Shown here one piece after another: positions 10,888 to 21,186 of a DNA stretch of 64,000 nt (within the stretch, counting starts at the first letter, position 1; every line of letters begins with the position of its first letter). Below the pieces are notes generated by a model that did not search any database, had not been told where the DNA came from, and worked only from the letters and a program-made list of their open reading frames with translations. Position numbers and translations under genes: made by a program. The stretch covers positions 372,001-436,000 of the forward strand of contig CAJFCV020000002.1 of the NCBI GenBank assembly GCA_904066235.2, in the 5' to 3' direction. This stretch comes from Bursaphelenchus xylophilus (Eukaryota > Nematoda > Chromadorea > Rhabditida > Aphelenchoididae).

Positions 10888-11174
10888 TTTTGGGATGGCC
10901 TGTATTGTACATTGTAATGTTATTCTGGTTCTGAGCGCTGCGAAACACTTTCAAATAAAATATTCAGTACAAGTTTTGGCTGCTTCAAGTTTTTCTTCAC
11001 TAATTTTTTATGCATGAAATGGGCAATGTTTATCGTAAAAACCCTTCCTTAAAATTGCCCAATTTTCAACCTCGAACAGCCGTCTTGAACCTGGGCTAAT
11101 AACTGGTTTGGCCCGTCCAAGGTCAGTTGTTGTTTTTTTTCGATCGCTTTCACCTTTTATTTTTGCCGTTAATC

Positions 11175-12703
11175 ATGTTCCATCCGAGAACATTCGATGA
11201 TGTTGCGGATGACGAAGAACTCAACGATTTGATGTGGTTTACATGCTTCTTTGGCTGCCTGAACAACCCTGTTCATGTTCATGTAAGGGTTTGTTTCAAT
11301 TTGAAGGGCATCTAGCAAGAGAAGTTCTCAAAGTGCGACGCTAAAATTTTCCTTAAATTTCGCACACACCTACAGTGGGGAGCCTGATCAAGCGGCAAAA
11401 AACGTATCATTTTGCATCCGGGAAATATCAAAAATGTGGCAAAATACCTCCCTCTCCATGTGAAAAAACTCCGACTTCAAAAGCGCTCTTTTTATGAGGG
11501 AAAGGGCGCGGCAAAAAAACGTGTCACTTTGCGTATCAAAAATGTGGCAAAATGCTTCCCTATATAAGGGCGCGCCCTTCAAAACGACGTTTTTTGACTT
11601 GGAGAGGGAAGCATTTTGCCACATTTTTGATGCTTCCCGGATGCAAAATTATTTGTTTTTTGGCACTGGATCAGGTCCGTCACTGTAGCAATCCCTGAAA
11701 GTTTTGACCCGCGTTATTCAGGTGCAGCCGAGATATTCAACAACTTTTGGGGCCGAGAGAGTACGTGAAACGCGGGGAGCGGTTACACAGAAAAACTCTT
11801 TTTGACCATTTGATTGCCAGTGTCGTGCAAAAAAATTGGTTTTTTGTGAAAACATTACCCTCTACTGCAGAAATAGCCATAAGACTTTTCTTCCCAGAAT
11901 TCGCAAAAAAAGTATTATATTTCTTTTTTACCAATCTTTGATTTAAAATCTCGGTCGTTTCTGCAAAGCGCAAGCTAGAAGTCTCGAATATGTTCTATAA
12001 AAAGTTGTTCTAAATATGTGCCAAATTTCATCAAAATCTGAGCGTCGCACTTGGGGTACTCCCCTCTAAGTTTTAACCTTTTAAAAAAGGCTTATTTTTT
12101 CCTCTTTACAGGCCGCTAGCTTCGTTATTGCCGTTCTTGATGTAGCTTATTCCTTCTATTTACTGGTCATGATATACCTCGGCAATTCCGTCTTTTTTCT
12201 TCCTGAATTCATGATGATGCTGTTTATGGCGTCGGTTTTAATAATCGGCAACAAAAGCGACCGTCCAAGGCTTTACAACGCTTGGCTGATTTGGAAAGTA
12301 ATGCCTTTGATTTTGCAAAAACTTTCGCTTTGAATTTCAGGGACTTGTCCTAATCACGCGACTTTTCTCGGCCACCTATCTCATCCTCATGATCGCAAAA
12401 TACGTCCACAAGGTGTCAATATTGGAAGATTATACCCGAATTCCCGTACTCCGCGATGTTTTCCAGCAGAAAACGCCCGAGAGTTTTTCACTTTTCATGA
12501 CTATGACCTCTATCATACTGGAAATCCATTTCTGGCAGATTATTTATTATGGAAAGAGGTACCTGATAGACCGCCATAGCGACGAAGAACGACGGTTCAA
12601 GAAGTTTTTCCACAGCCAGAGCGACGATAACAGCAGATCGTACTTTATAATTCGGGAAGAAGACGAGGAAGAGTTTTTGAGGAGCAGGATTAATAGTGTA
12701 TGA
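11175..12703 (+). CDS. Four-TM (tetraspan) membrane protein, nematode DUF7027-like, paralogue 2
   Basis: Exons 11175-11282, 12112-12297 and 12341-12703, all phase 0, 218 aa. Residues 1-36 are hydrophilic with an acidic patch (DDVADDEELND). Hydrophobic spans follow at about 39-58, 64-80, 99-118 and 146-165. The tail is long and charged (HSDEERRFKKFFHSQSDD, then EEDEEEFL). Exon 2 has the same length and boundaries as in the upstream paralogue. Intron 1 (829 bp) contains a B MITE into which an A MITE has inserted; intron 2 is only 43 bp. AATAAA follows at about 12755. Membrane localisation is inferred from the hydrophobic spans; function is unknown. Confidence 0.8.
11319..12066. repeat. Family B MITE split by a family A MITE
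   Basis: B left end AGAAGTTCTCAAAGTGCGACG at 11319 stops at 11370 and resumes at about 11688 with CAATCCCTGAAAGTTTTGACCC, running to the right tip GCACTTGGGGTACTCCCC. The interruption is the A element at 11373-11685. Confidence 0.85.
11373..11685. repeat. Family A MITE nested in a family B MITE
   Basis: CAGTGGGGAGCCTGATCAAG to GGATCAGGTCCGTCACTG with TA at 11371-11372 and 11686-11687. Its centre is rearranged: at about 11510-11560 an extra partial arm (GGCAAAAAAACGTGTCACTT) is present, so it is longer than other copies (313 bp). Confidence 0.88.
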
Positions 12704-12831
12704 GGTGAGGAGATGCTGTAAATATAGTGAGTAGAAAGTTGTGTACTGTGATTAATAAAGGAGCTTATTTTTGTGATTTGAAAGACGGACTTGCAGATTG
12801 GCATTGATACGATCAAATAAAGTTTTTTAAT

Positions 12832-13271
12832 TGGGAAAGTACCCCAAGTGTGACGCTCAGATTTTCATGAAACTTGGCACAAATTTATTTATTTTTAGCA
12901 ATTCGTGAAAGTTTTAGCTCGCGCTTTGCGGCCGCCGCCGAAATATCGAACGATTTTTGCCGCCGAGAGAGCACGCTAAGCGTGGAGAGCGGTGAGAGAG
13001 AAAAGCGCTTTTTGGCCATAACTTGGGCAGTTTCGTGCGGAAAATTTTGATTTTTTGTAGAAACATTATCCTTTGCGGTAGAAATAGGCATGAAACTTTT
13101 CGTGCCGAAATTCGGCAAAAAGTCATAAATTTTCGCTGACTTTCGATCTAAAAATCTCGGTTGTTTCTGTAAAGCGCGAGCTAGGATTCTCGCATATATC
13201 TTAGAAAAGATTATTCTAAATTTGTGCCAAGTTTCATCAAAATCTGAGCGTCGCACTTGGAGTAATTCCCT
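12832..13271. repeat. Family B MITE, near full length
   Basis: From GGGAAAGTACCCCAAGTGTG to GCACTTGGAGTAATTCCC. It is the reverse orientation of the 5.36-kb copy, judged by the interior words. Confidence 0.87.
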
Positions 13272-13279
13272 TGTTAATT

Positions 13280-13346
13280 CATGACTGACATGTGTGCAAA
13301 AATCAACAGAAAACCTGAGCGTCGCACTTAGGATACTTCCCTTGCA
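13280..13346. repeat. Family B right-end fragment
   Basis: Contains CTGAGCGTCGCACTTAGG and TACTTCCC with no left part; a solo end next to a complete copy. Confidence 0.65.
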
Positions 13347-13455
13347 AAATATGTAGAAAATTTAAAGAAAATCTGACAATGAGAAGTTGCGTAGATTTCT
13401 CTCGTAAATTAACCTTGCTACAACTCGTTTGAACCGTTTATTCCGAAAGAACAGC

Positions 13456-13689
13456 TCACCATATCCTCTGCAATCCTCGAGTTGGCACAAAAGCTTGGCC
13501 GCATTCGAAGAAGCTGAGCAAAATACAAACCAACAGAAGCATTATCTCCAATGGGTAGAAGAAATCCACACTCGGGGGTTGGTAAAATGCCATGGGTGGG
13601 AGGGTTCGTGGCAATGGAGCGAGATCGTGTCGAATGATGTCATCGATTTGAATGTCTTCAATGCGACGGATCGTGTAATTGGAGGGCAT
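13456..13689 (-). CDS. Possible small single-span membrane or secreted protein (77 aa)
   Basis: On the minus strand a TTCTTTCAG acceptor (about 13739-13747) lies roughly 50 bases before an ATG at 13689. The frame runs 77 codons to TGA, and AATAAA follows within about 20 bases. Residues 1-48 are polar (start MPSNYTIRRIEDIQIDDII). Residues 50-66 are a strong hydrophobic span (MLLLVCILLSFF). The tail GQAFVPTRGLQRIW is short. This could be a tail-anchored protein, or, from the internal Met, a signal peptide plus short peptide. The plus strand is also open here and followed by AATAAA but lacks an ATG. A donor-like GGTGAGC overlaps the stop, so a spliced form is possible. Confidence 0.4.
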   Translation of the reverse strand: MPSNYTIRRIEDIQIDDIIRHDLAPLPRTLPPMAFYQPPSVDFFYPLEIMLLLVCILLSFFECGQAFVPTRGLQRIW

Positions 13690-13823
13690 TGGAGAGGCGT
13701 TTTTGAAGTATTTTGAGCTGAAAGAATTGATTTTAAAATAAAGGCATAAGAAGTTTTTTTTTAATGGGTTGAAAATTCCCAAAGCCTCATTTTAAAGCTC
13801 TAGCGCAACTCGAAATAGAAATA

Positions 13824-14698
13824 CAGGGTGGGGCATCTTTGTGGCCCGATTTGAATTGGCTATAACTTCTTTAGTTTTTGGCCAAATTTTAAAATTCTTT
13901 TTTCCCTGAATCGTCAGCCAACCCCATTTTGTTTGATACCAAATATGTTATACATAGTAAGTGTATATCTACAGTTATTGGATTTATTCTTGGAGTTCAT
14001 TTTTTCGGTCGTTTTTCGGTTGTTTTTTCGGTCTTTCCCGGTGTGTCCAGAAATGGAGTACGGTGCGGAAGAAAAATACGGCGGAATTTACCCTCCCGAA
14101 AATCGACGATGAGAATAAGAACAAAAAGTGAAGATCAACCTCCAGAGTTCGTCGAATGGTCCTTGGTGAAGGCATTCCCTCGGTTCTGGCCAAACTTCGT
14201 GTACTCATATGCGGATTTTCTCGGAATTTTGACAAAACTTCTTAAATTTTCAGCTCCGTTCGTACTCATTTTTTTCCTGCTTTTTTTGTTTCCTGTTAAC
14301 GCTGCCAGTCTCAAGAAACTTATTCCACGAACGTCGAATTGTCTTGCGATCTGGAGGTTAGGCATTACGTCCGTATTTTATGCGGTATCCCCATTTGAAA
14401 ATTTATCGCCGAACCGTACTTGCTATACCAAACCACAGACCAAGCCTTTTCTTCCACACCGGACTCCATTTTCGGACACACCGGGAAAGACCGAAAAAAC
14501 AACCGAAAAACGACCAAAAAATGAACTTCAAGAATAAATGCAATAACTGTAGATGACACTTACCTATGTATAACGTATTTGGTATTAAACAAAATGGGGT
14601 TGGCTGACGATTCAGAGAAAAAAAGAATTTTAAAATTTGGCCAAAAACTAAAGAAGTTATAGTCAATTCAAATCGGGCCACAAAGATGCCCCACCCTG
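13824..14698. mobile_element. Long-TIR (fold-back) DNA element, family F, 875 bp
   Basis: TIRs of about 250 bp: the left end CAGGGTGGGGCATCTTTGTG is matched in reverse complement at the right end CAAAGATGCCCCACCCTG, and the match continues inward through GTTGGCTGACGATTC and CGACCGAAAAAATG. TA flanks both sides (13822-13823 and 14699-14700). A 202-codon open frame inside it reads through both TIRs and looks like a by-product of the palindrome. No transposase motif was recognised. A related element is at 15311. Confidence 0.85.
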
Positions 14699-14736
14699 TA
14701 TATATATATACATATATATACGTATATATATATACG
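14697..14736. repeat. (TA)n-rich microsatellite
   Basis: Alternating TA with ACA/ACG interruptions, immediately right of the F element; probably grown from its TA target site. Confidence 0.85.
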
Positions 14737-14999
14737 TTGACTTACCATTCGTTATACAGCCTCCAAGTCTTCTCGATCAGCCAGCTTTTCACCGTTGAGG
14801 TCACCAATCGCCAATATTTGATTATCTTCTTCAACATCGCTGTAAGCGAGCGCGTTCTTTTTTCTGGCTTTTTTTGCGAATGCAAATGGCACTTGCGTTG
14901 GAAGCGGCGATATAACGCACTAGCAGCTGCGGAACACTCGATTTTCATTTGCAGGGAAATTGTCCCCTATGCGTAGGTTCTTCGGAAACTTAGCATGTA

Positions 15000-15290
15000 A
15001 ATTGCGAAGCGAGAACATATCAATCCTTAAAAATTTTTTTAATTTTAACGCTTGCTTTACTGGGAGAGCCAAGATATTCAATAATCATTGGAGAGAGAGG
15101 GAATGCGGTACACAGAGAGCGCTCAGAGAGTAAACGGTCTTTGGTCATTTCGCCTAAACAACGAATTTTGGGGAAACCTTTCCCTCCGGCAGAATTGAAG
15201 TCTCTGCACAACAGAATCCCATACAACAAAAACTGTATACAACAAACAATTACAGAAGTCTCAAAATTCAATTATCGGTCACGCAGAAAC
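15000..15290. repeat. Very diverged family B-like sequence
   Basis: Ordered weak matches: atatcaatccttaaaaa, agccaagatattcaat, ggagagagagggaatgc and acggtctttggtcatt. Low identity, so tentative. Confidence 0.35.
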
Positions 15291-15310
15291 TCGTAACTCC
15301 ATAACAAATA

Positions 15311-15872
15311 CAGGGTGCTCCATCTTTGTGGCCCATTTTGAATTGGCTATAACTTGCTTACAGGGTCTTACAAAAAACGTGAAGTAAAGTGGAAGGCTAT
15401 AACTTCCGGCGGAGGCGGCGCAGAGACTTCGTATTTGAAATATGTATTTTTAAAAGACATTAGTTTTTGTCTACGAAATAACAAGCTTTTAAAGTGCAAA
15501 CTGAGGTCGCTACGACCTTCTGAAGTAGAGGCATCTCTACCCAGAAAACCAGGTTTTTTTCGGTTGAAAATAGTCGAGAAATTTCGGACTTTTTCGGTTG
15601 AAAATCACCAGGAAATGTCGGAGCCTTCCACTTTCCTTCACGTTTTTGACCCTGTACTTTTCGACCAAATTTGAAGATTCTTTTTCCCCTGAATCCTCAG
15701 AATCCCTCATTTTGTTTAATACTAAATATGTACATATGTGGCAGACCTACAGAAATCTCGCCAGCTTCGTCGTGAAGAACAAGAGATCTCAAAAAATGCC
15801 TAAAAATCAGTCGTATCTCGTGACTGTTTCAATGCAAACTTCAAATCGGGCCACTAAGATGGAACACCCTGA
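15311..15872. mobile_element. Diverged family F element
   Basis: Left end ACAGGGTGCTCCATCTTTGT and right end ACTAAGATGGAACACCCTG match the tips of the 13.8-kb element, and an internal stretch (CCTCATTTTGTTTAATACTA) also matches. The rest differs. Confidence 0.7.
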
Positions 15873-16435
15873 AGATGTTTTTTGGTACTTGCTATAATAT
15901 TTTGGTGTGCAAAATATTGACTGTGTTTGATAGAGTATAACTCTATGCATAAATCGAAAGAATAAGTCATACAAACTGTGGTCTTAAAACATAAAGAAGA
16001 TAAACTTTTGCTTTTCCGAAAATTGTGTGCAGTTTATATTTTATGCTTTTTAGTCTGCGTGCTGCTGCTTTTGATAGTTTGGGAAGGTGATTTACATCAA
16101 TTCACACGAAATAAGGTCCGGGATTTCTTTTGATTTACCAGGGTGAGACTCAGCACTAGAAATAGAGTCAAAAATTCACATTGGCGTCCTATCTTCAAAA
16201 ATTTAAAAAATTATTTTTGTGAGCAAATTTTATTACAAAAATTCCTCCTCCATCAAAGCAAATGTCATCCAAACTCGAAACCAAACTACACAGAAATTGC
16301 TTACAAAGTCATAATTTCGTTTCGGAGGCTAGCAATTCAAGGCCATTTCATACGATTCCCGCCCATCGAAAATCAAGTATTTAAGCTCAATGAGAGCCTT
16401 GAGTTATTAAACTTTTTGTTTACGGAACAGATACA

Positions 16436-18102
16436 ATGTCATTCAAGGGTAAAGCGGTGATTGTGACCGGCTCCAGTGCAGGGATTGGCCAAGAATGCGC
16501 CGTTTTGTTTGGAGAGCAAGGCGCCTTTGTGACAGTGCATGGAATGTCGATCGACGGAATTAATGTGGGTTTGTAGGATTTACCCTTACTCCTCCGTACA
16601 TCAAATTGCTTAAGAGTTGCCTAGAAGAATTTCGTTTTACAGGAATTTCACTGTATTTCAAAAATTTGTCAATCAAATGATCAAAACTGCAGAAATTTTG
16701 AGAATTTTTATAAAAGCTCCTTGGCCTCGGTCATGTTTTATATAATGCTTGCAATCTTAGCTGGCAAAATATATGAAAAATATATAAACAAAATACGCAG
16801 TGCAGCTTAGAGATAACGACGTTTGCAGTCTCAAGAAAAATTAATCTAACAGGGGAAGTACTCCAAGTGCGACGCTAAGATTTTGATGAAACTTGGCACA
16901 AATTTAGAATAATTTTCTCTAAGATATATGCGAGAATCCTAGCTCGCGCTTTGCAGAAACAACCGAAATTTTTAGATCGAAAGCCGGCGAAAATCTAGGA
17001 CTTTTTGTCAAATTTCGGCACGAAAAGTTTCTTGCCTATGTCTACCGTAAAGGATAATGTTTCTACAAAAAATCAAAATCTTCCGCACGAAACTGCCAAA
17101 GCTATGGCCAAAAAGCGCTTTTCTCTCTGACCGCTCTCCACGTTTAGCGTGCTCTCTCGGCGGCAAGAATCGTCCGATATCCCGGCGGCCCCCGCAAAGC
17201 GCGGGCTAAAACTTTCAGGAATTGATATTTAGTCCATACCCGATGTGTGTGCAAAATTTAAAGAAAGTCTAAGCGTCGCACTTGGAGAACTTCCCCTGTA
17301 AATTCATCTCTTCCTTCAGACGACCATAAAAAGACTACAGGAAGCCGGTGTTCCCGACTCCCACTATGAATATGTCCAGGGGCCAATTGAAGACGAAAAC
17401 GTTCAAAACGAACTGTTTGAAAAGACTGTAAAGAAATTTGGACGAGTTGACGTGCTCGTAAACAATGCCGGAGCCACGCAAAAACCCGGAGTAGAAGCGT
17501 CTTCCTTGGAGAATTTTGACTATGTTTTGAATGTGAATCTGAGAAGGTAGGTTGCTGGTATTGATCCAAGCTCTTCTTCTGCTAGTTACATGTCTATATT
17601 TCCAGTGTGATCTCATTAACTCGGAAAGCTGTAGAATATCTGGCGAAAACACACGGAAATATCGTGAATATTGGCTCCATCTCCGCGGAAGTTTGTTTCC
17701 CAGCCGCTGAACACTACGCTGCCAGCAAGGCGGCGTTAAATAGTTACACAAGAAATTCGGCGTTACAGTATGCCTCAAAAAACATCAGGATCAACCTGGT
17801 TAGGTGAGTGATTTGATTATCAGTAAGCCTAAGCCACTGGACTTCAATTTCTGCTGTTTATTCGAAATTTTTTCCTTTTTAGTCCCGGCTCAATTTACAC
17901 CAATATTCGGCTTCGCCATTCAAACAAAGCCGAAGTTGACGCGCTCTATGAAAGTCGGCATGCAGGGATCCCATTAAAACGGACCGGAACAGGTAGAGAA
18001 GTCGCAAATGTTGTGGAATTCCTGGCCTCCGACAAAGCCTCTTATGTAACCGGCTCTATTTACGTTGTAGATGGTGGGGCGTTGCTTATGAAGCCATTTT
18101 AA
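16436..18102 (+). CDS. Classical short-chain dehydrogenase/reductase, copy 1
   Basis: Exons 16436-16564, 17320-17546, 17606-17803 and 17883-18102 join in phase to 257 aa. The ATG follows an AACAG acceptor by five bases, as in trans-spliced nematode genes. The Rossmann motif TGSSAGIG is at residues 11-18, NNAG at 91-94, and the catalytic Ser143, Tyr156 and Lys160 (YAASK) are intact. Residues NPG/SPGSIYTN and a C-terminal VDGGALLMKPF complete the fold. Length is normal for cytosolic NAD(P)(H)-dependent SDRs of the nematode dhs/glucose-ribitol dehydrogenase-like group; the substrate cannot be read from sequence. Intron 1 contains a full B MITE. The gene is tail to tail with a close paralogue at 18269-20265 that has identical lengths for exons 1-3. 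Confidence 0.93.
16854..17299. repeat. Family B MITE in intron 1 of SDR copy 1
   Basis: ACAGGGGAAGTACTCCAAGT to GGAGAACTTCCCCTGT; complete, with all internal words. One of the best copies for defining the family. Confidence 0.9.
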
Positions 18103-18268
18103 AAAAAGCTACGGGTTGCTGACATCAACTGACACGGTTATAAATATTTTATTGATTTTTTTACTGCAAATCAAGTTTACAGAATCATAAGTAAATAATA
18201 TAGATAATATAGTTTATTGTCTTCTAACTCTCTTTATTTTGCTACAAAACAGATTATCACTATACACT

Positions 18269-20265
18269 TCACGAGACATACACTGGCTCGAATGGCTTCC
18301 CAGCCAAGGCGCCTCCGTCCACCGCATAATTGGAGCCGGTTACGTACGAGGCCTTATCGGAGGCCAAGAACGCGACCACATTGGCCACCTCTCGGACTGT
18401 CCCCGTTCTTCTCATGGGGATCCATTCGTGTCGATTCTCGTACATGTAATCGATTTCTTGCTTATTGTCCGAATGACGAAGCCGGAACTTGGTGTAAATG
18501 GAGCCGGGGCTGAAATACGAATATTAGAAATGCCAAACCTCTGCTTTCATAAAAAAATCCATTTTTTACAGGCAGCACTCAAAACACTATTGCCAAAAAA
18601 GTCTGTCGTTTGTTTTGCAAGTTGACTCACCTAACCGCGTTCACTCGGATAAATTTGTGGGCATACTGTAACGCCGAGTTTTTCGTGTAATTACTTAACG
18701 CCGCTTTGCTGGCACAGTAGTGTTGAGATGGTGGGAAGCACATTTCAGCCGCAATGGAGCTGATGTTCACGATATTTCCGTGAGTAATTTCGAGATGATC
18801 AACCGCTTTCCGAGTCATGGAGATCACACTGAAAATGTTGAGTATTACAGTGATCCGATTCAGCGGCAAAAAACGCAGCATTTTGCATCCGAGAAGTATC
18901 AAAAATATGGCAAAATGCTTCCCTCTCCAAGAGAAAAAACTTCGTTTTGAAGGCTGAGCTCACTTCCTCACAAAAAGAGCACTTTTGGAAACGAAGTTTT
19001 TACACTTGGAGATGAAAGAATTTTGCCACATTTTTAATACTTCCCGGATACAAAATAGCGCGTTTTTGCCACTGGATTAGGTCCCCCACTGTAGATAGTT
19101 AGAGCCATTCTTTTTTGTAGACAATATAGTAGCCTGTGAACAAAAAATTACAGGTGATAAAAAATCACTCGCTATAGGAGGTTTCATTTTACCGAGGTTA
19201 ATTTTGGCCAAAAATTGACTCTTGTGATCATAAAACTTGTTCGTTAAAAGCTTCGTTGTAGGAGATTCTCTATACAAAGACTTTGCTGTAATATGTCCTT
19301 ACCTCCTCAAATTGACATTCATCACATAATCAAAGTTCTCCATGGACTCCTGTTCCAAGCCAGGGCCTTGGCAAAGTCCTGCATTGTTCACCAGCACGTC
19401 AACTTTGGCAAATTTCTCGACCGTCTTGTCAAAGAGTTCATCTTGAACCTTTTCGTCCTGAATCGGCCCTTGAACGTATTGATAATGCGTCTCCTTGACG
19501 CCGGCTTCTTTCAGCAGCTCGATAGTCTCCTGAATATTTTATGTAAGAAGAAATAAAGACTTTATTATACTAGTCGGGACAAAAAGTCCTGATAATTTTG
19601 CACCGTGCGGATTTGAACGTTTTGGGTTGTCGCTGCGAAAATCGCGAAAAAAAGAGTTTCGCACGGTGCATTTGACCCGAAAAGTGCATTTGCACAGTGC
19701 ATTTTGTTTGTTTTTGCCTTATTGTCGCGCGCGATTCCCATTTTGCGGAGCGACAAATCGTTTTTTCAGAGTGCGACAAAAACCGCGCAAAATCCGCACG
19801 GTGCAAAATTATCAGGACTTTTTGTCCCGACTAGTATTTATTGTGAATCTTGAAATCTTCAGCAACTTTTTTAGTGGATTCTATACAAAATTTTAGAACT
19901 TTAGGTGGCATTTTAAGCCCTAAATAAACCAAATAAGGATCGCTGAATTTCGCGGTCATACCTGAAAGGCTCCAACTTAAAAATTTCAAAGAATAAAGTC
20001 AATTTTGCAAAATCTCCGAAAAATTTCATCGTCCGCTTTTCAAGAAACTTTCAGCTTTTGTAAGACAAGAAAATAATATTTTTGCCAACTTGACAGTTGT
20101 TGCAAAATTTCAAACATTTTTACTCAAAGCACTCACATTGATCCCTTCCAGCGACTGCCCATGAACAGTAACATAGGCACCTTCCTCTCCAAACAACAGT
20201 GCGCATTCCTGGCCAATCCCGGAGCTGGAACCGGTCACAATAACCGACTTGCCCTTGAAAGACAT
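18269..20265 (-). CDS. Classical short-chain dehydrogenase/reductase, copy 2
   Basis: Minus-strand exons 20137-20265, 19303-19529, 18631-18828 and 18269-18509 give 264 aa. Exons 1-3 (129, 227 and 198 nt) equal those of copy 1, and the start [20 protein letters not shown] is nearly the same. TGSSSGIG at 11-18, NNAG at 91-94, Ser143 and Tyr156/Lys160 (HYCASK) are all present. The C-terminus is longer ([10 protein letters not shown]). Intron 1 carries the D element and intron 2 an A MITE. A CTTCAG acceptor lies ten bases before the ATG. About 60 bases further upstream is an AATAAA that may belong to a preceding gene, so it may be a downstream operon gene. Confidence 0.92.
18848..19091. repeat. 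Family A MITE in intron 2 of SDR copy 2
   Basis: CAGTGATCCGATTCAGCGGC to GGATTAGGTCCCCCACTG, TA at 18846-18847 and 19092-19093. Confidence 0.88.
19570..19834. repeat. Family D MITE (265 bp) with perfect 45-bp TIRs
   Basis: Left TIR 19570-19614 and right TIR 19790-19834 are perfect inverted repeats (tip CTAGTCGGGACAAAAAGTCC), with TA at 19568-19569 and 19835-19836. It carries four copies of the palindrome GCACNGTGC (19600, 19661, 19693 and 19796). The perfect TIRs suggest a young insertion. It lies in intron 1 of SDR copy 2. Confidence 0.9.
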
Positions 20266-20399
20266 TTCCTTGCAACTGAAGAGAGAAGTTTATGATCGCG
20301 TATTTTTTCGCATAGAAAAAGGAGACGTTGTTTATTAGCGATTATTTTTTATCTGTCTTATCGTTGAACTATGGAGAAATAACAATGCGACGTGACGAA

Positions 20400-20474
20400 T
20401 TATCTGCGTTCTTTGGGGTCGCTGATCTTTTCGGGAACGTGGGGAATTTGAATAAATAAAGGCTTGGCTTTGGT
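20400..20474 (-). CDS. Possible terminal exon of a gene upstream of SDR copy 2
   Basis: On the minus strand a TTTTTTGCTAG acceptor is followed by 24 codons, TKAKPLFIQIPHVPEKISDP and ERR, then TAA. An AATAAA is about 65 bases beyond the stop, and the SDR splice acceptor lies about 50 bases beyond that, which is the spacing of a nematode operon. No earlier exon was found, so the gene is unidentified. Confidence 0.3.
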   Translation of the reverse strand, partial: TKAKPLFIQIPHVPEKISDPKERR

Positions 20475-20908
20475 CTAGCAAAAAAAGTATGACAATTATG
20501 ACTACGAAAAATATTGTTTTATAGAGAGCAATTATTGAAAGAACTTTAAAAAGAGACACTTTTAGAAAGTGTAACAAACTGGCAACTTCATATCAAAAAC
20601 AACTCAACAAAACAAGTGGAAACGTGTGGAATGGAAGAATGAAAAAATTTTGTTTCTATGACAAAACCGCTTCTTTGTTTCTGAAAAATCTTCAATGAGC
20701 AAGTTCAAAAAAATTTTTTTTATGATCGTTCCTCTACGTCCTTCCGGAAAGTCGCCGGACTGATTTTTGAAGTTTGCACTGTGCGAAAAAAGTGGGATGC
20801 GAGCGACAGCCCAAAAGTGCCTACAAATGCCGGAGATCAAGAGAAATGACGATTATAGGAGTTACAAGAAAAGCCGTGGAACGCCATCAGCCAAACCAAA
20901 TGTATATA

Positions 20909-21154
20909 CAGTGAGGGACCTGATCCAATGGCAAAAAACGTCTCCCTTTGCATCCCGGAAGGGGCCAAAATGACTCCAAACCCTTTCCTTTTCTAAGCTA
21001 AAAAACTCTGCTTTGAAAAGCGCGCCCTTTCCTTCAAGGCGGGCTCTTCAAAGCGGGGTTTTTAGCTTAGAGAAGGGAAGGGTTTGGAGACATTTTGGTC
21101 CATTCCGGAATGCAAAATGAGTCGTTTTTTGCCATTGGATCACGTCCCTCACTG
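20909..21154. repeat. Family A MITE, divergent subfamily A-prime
   Basis: The tips match A (CAGTGAGGGACCTGATCCAA and CACGTCCCTCACTG) with TA on both sides (20907-20908, 21155-21156). The inner arms differ: CCAAAATGACTCCAAACCC replaces CAAAAATGTGGCAAAATGC. The arms still match each other, so they were replaced or co-evolved together. Confidence 0.85.
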
Positions 21155-21186
21155 TACATATGCATATGAATGCATGTATACCACTG

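Larger units (their letters stand above)
14760..16133 (+). pseudogene. Possible remnant of a third tetraspan paralogue
   Basis: An exon-like block at 14760-14841 has acceptor TATACAG and donor GTAAGC. It encodes SISQLFTVEVTNRQYLIIFF, resembling the last third of the neighbouring tetraspan proteins. A second block with a TGTGCAG acceptor at 16030-16032 encodes a strong span, YILCFLVCVLLLLIVW, and ends in TGA near 16131. The two blocks do not join in phase as I read them, and no exons for the first two spans are visible upstream, where the F element lies. I therefore call it a decayed or incompletely seen gene. Confidence 0.35.

Noticed and set aside
13929..14537. 202-codon open frame inside the F element
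   Set aside because: It reads through both TIRs of a palindrome, so the two ends are reverse complements of each other. No transposase motif.
15824..15831. CTGTTTCA, the Caenorhabditis piRNA (Ruby) motif
   Set aside because: A single occurrence inside an F-type element, as expected by chance; no cluster.
16143..16460. 105-codon plus-strand open frame
   Set aside because: It overlaps the SDR start in another frame and has no acceptor or domain. The SDR frame is clearly the real one.
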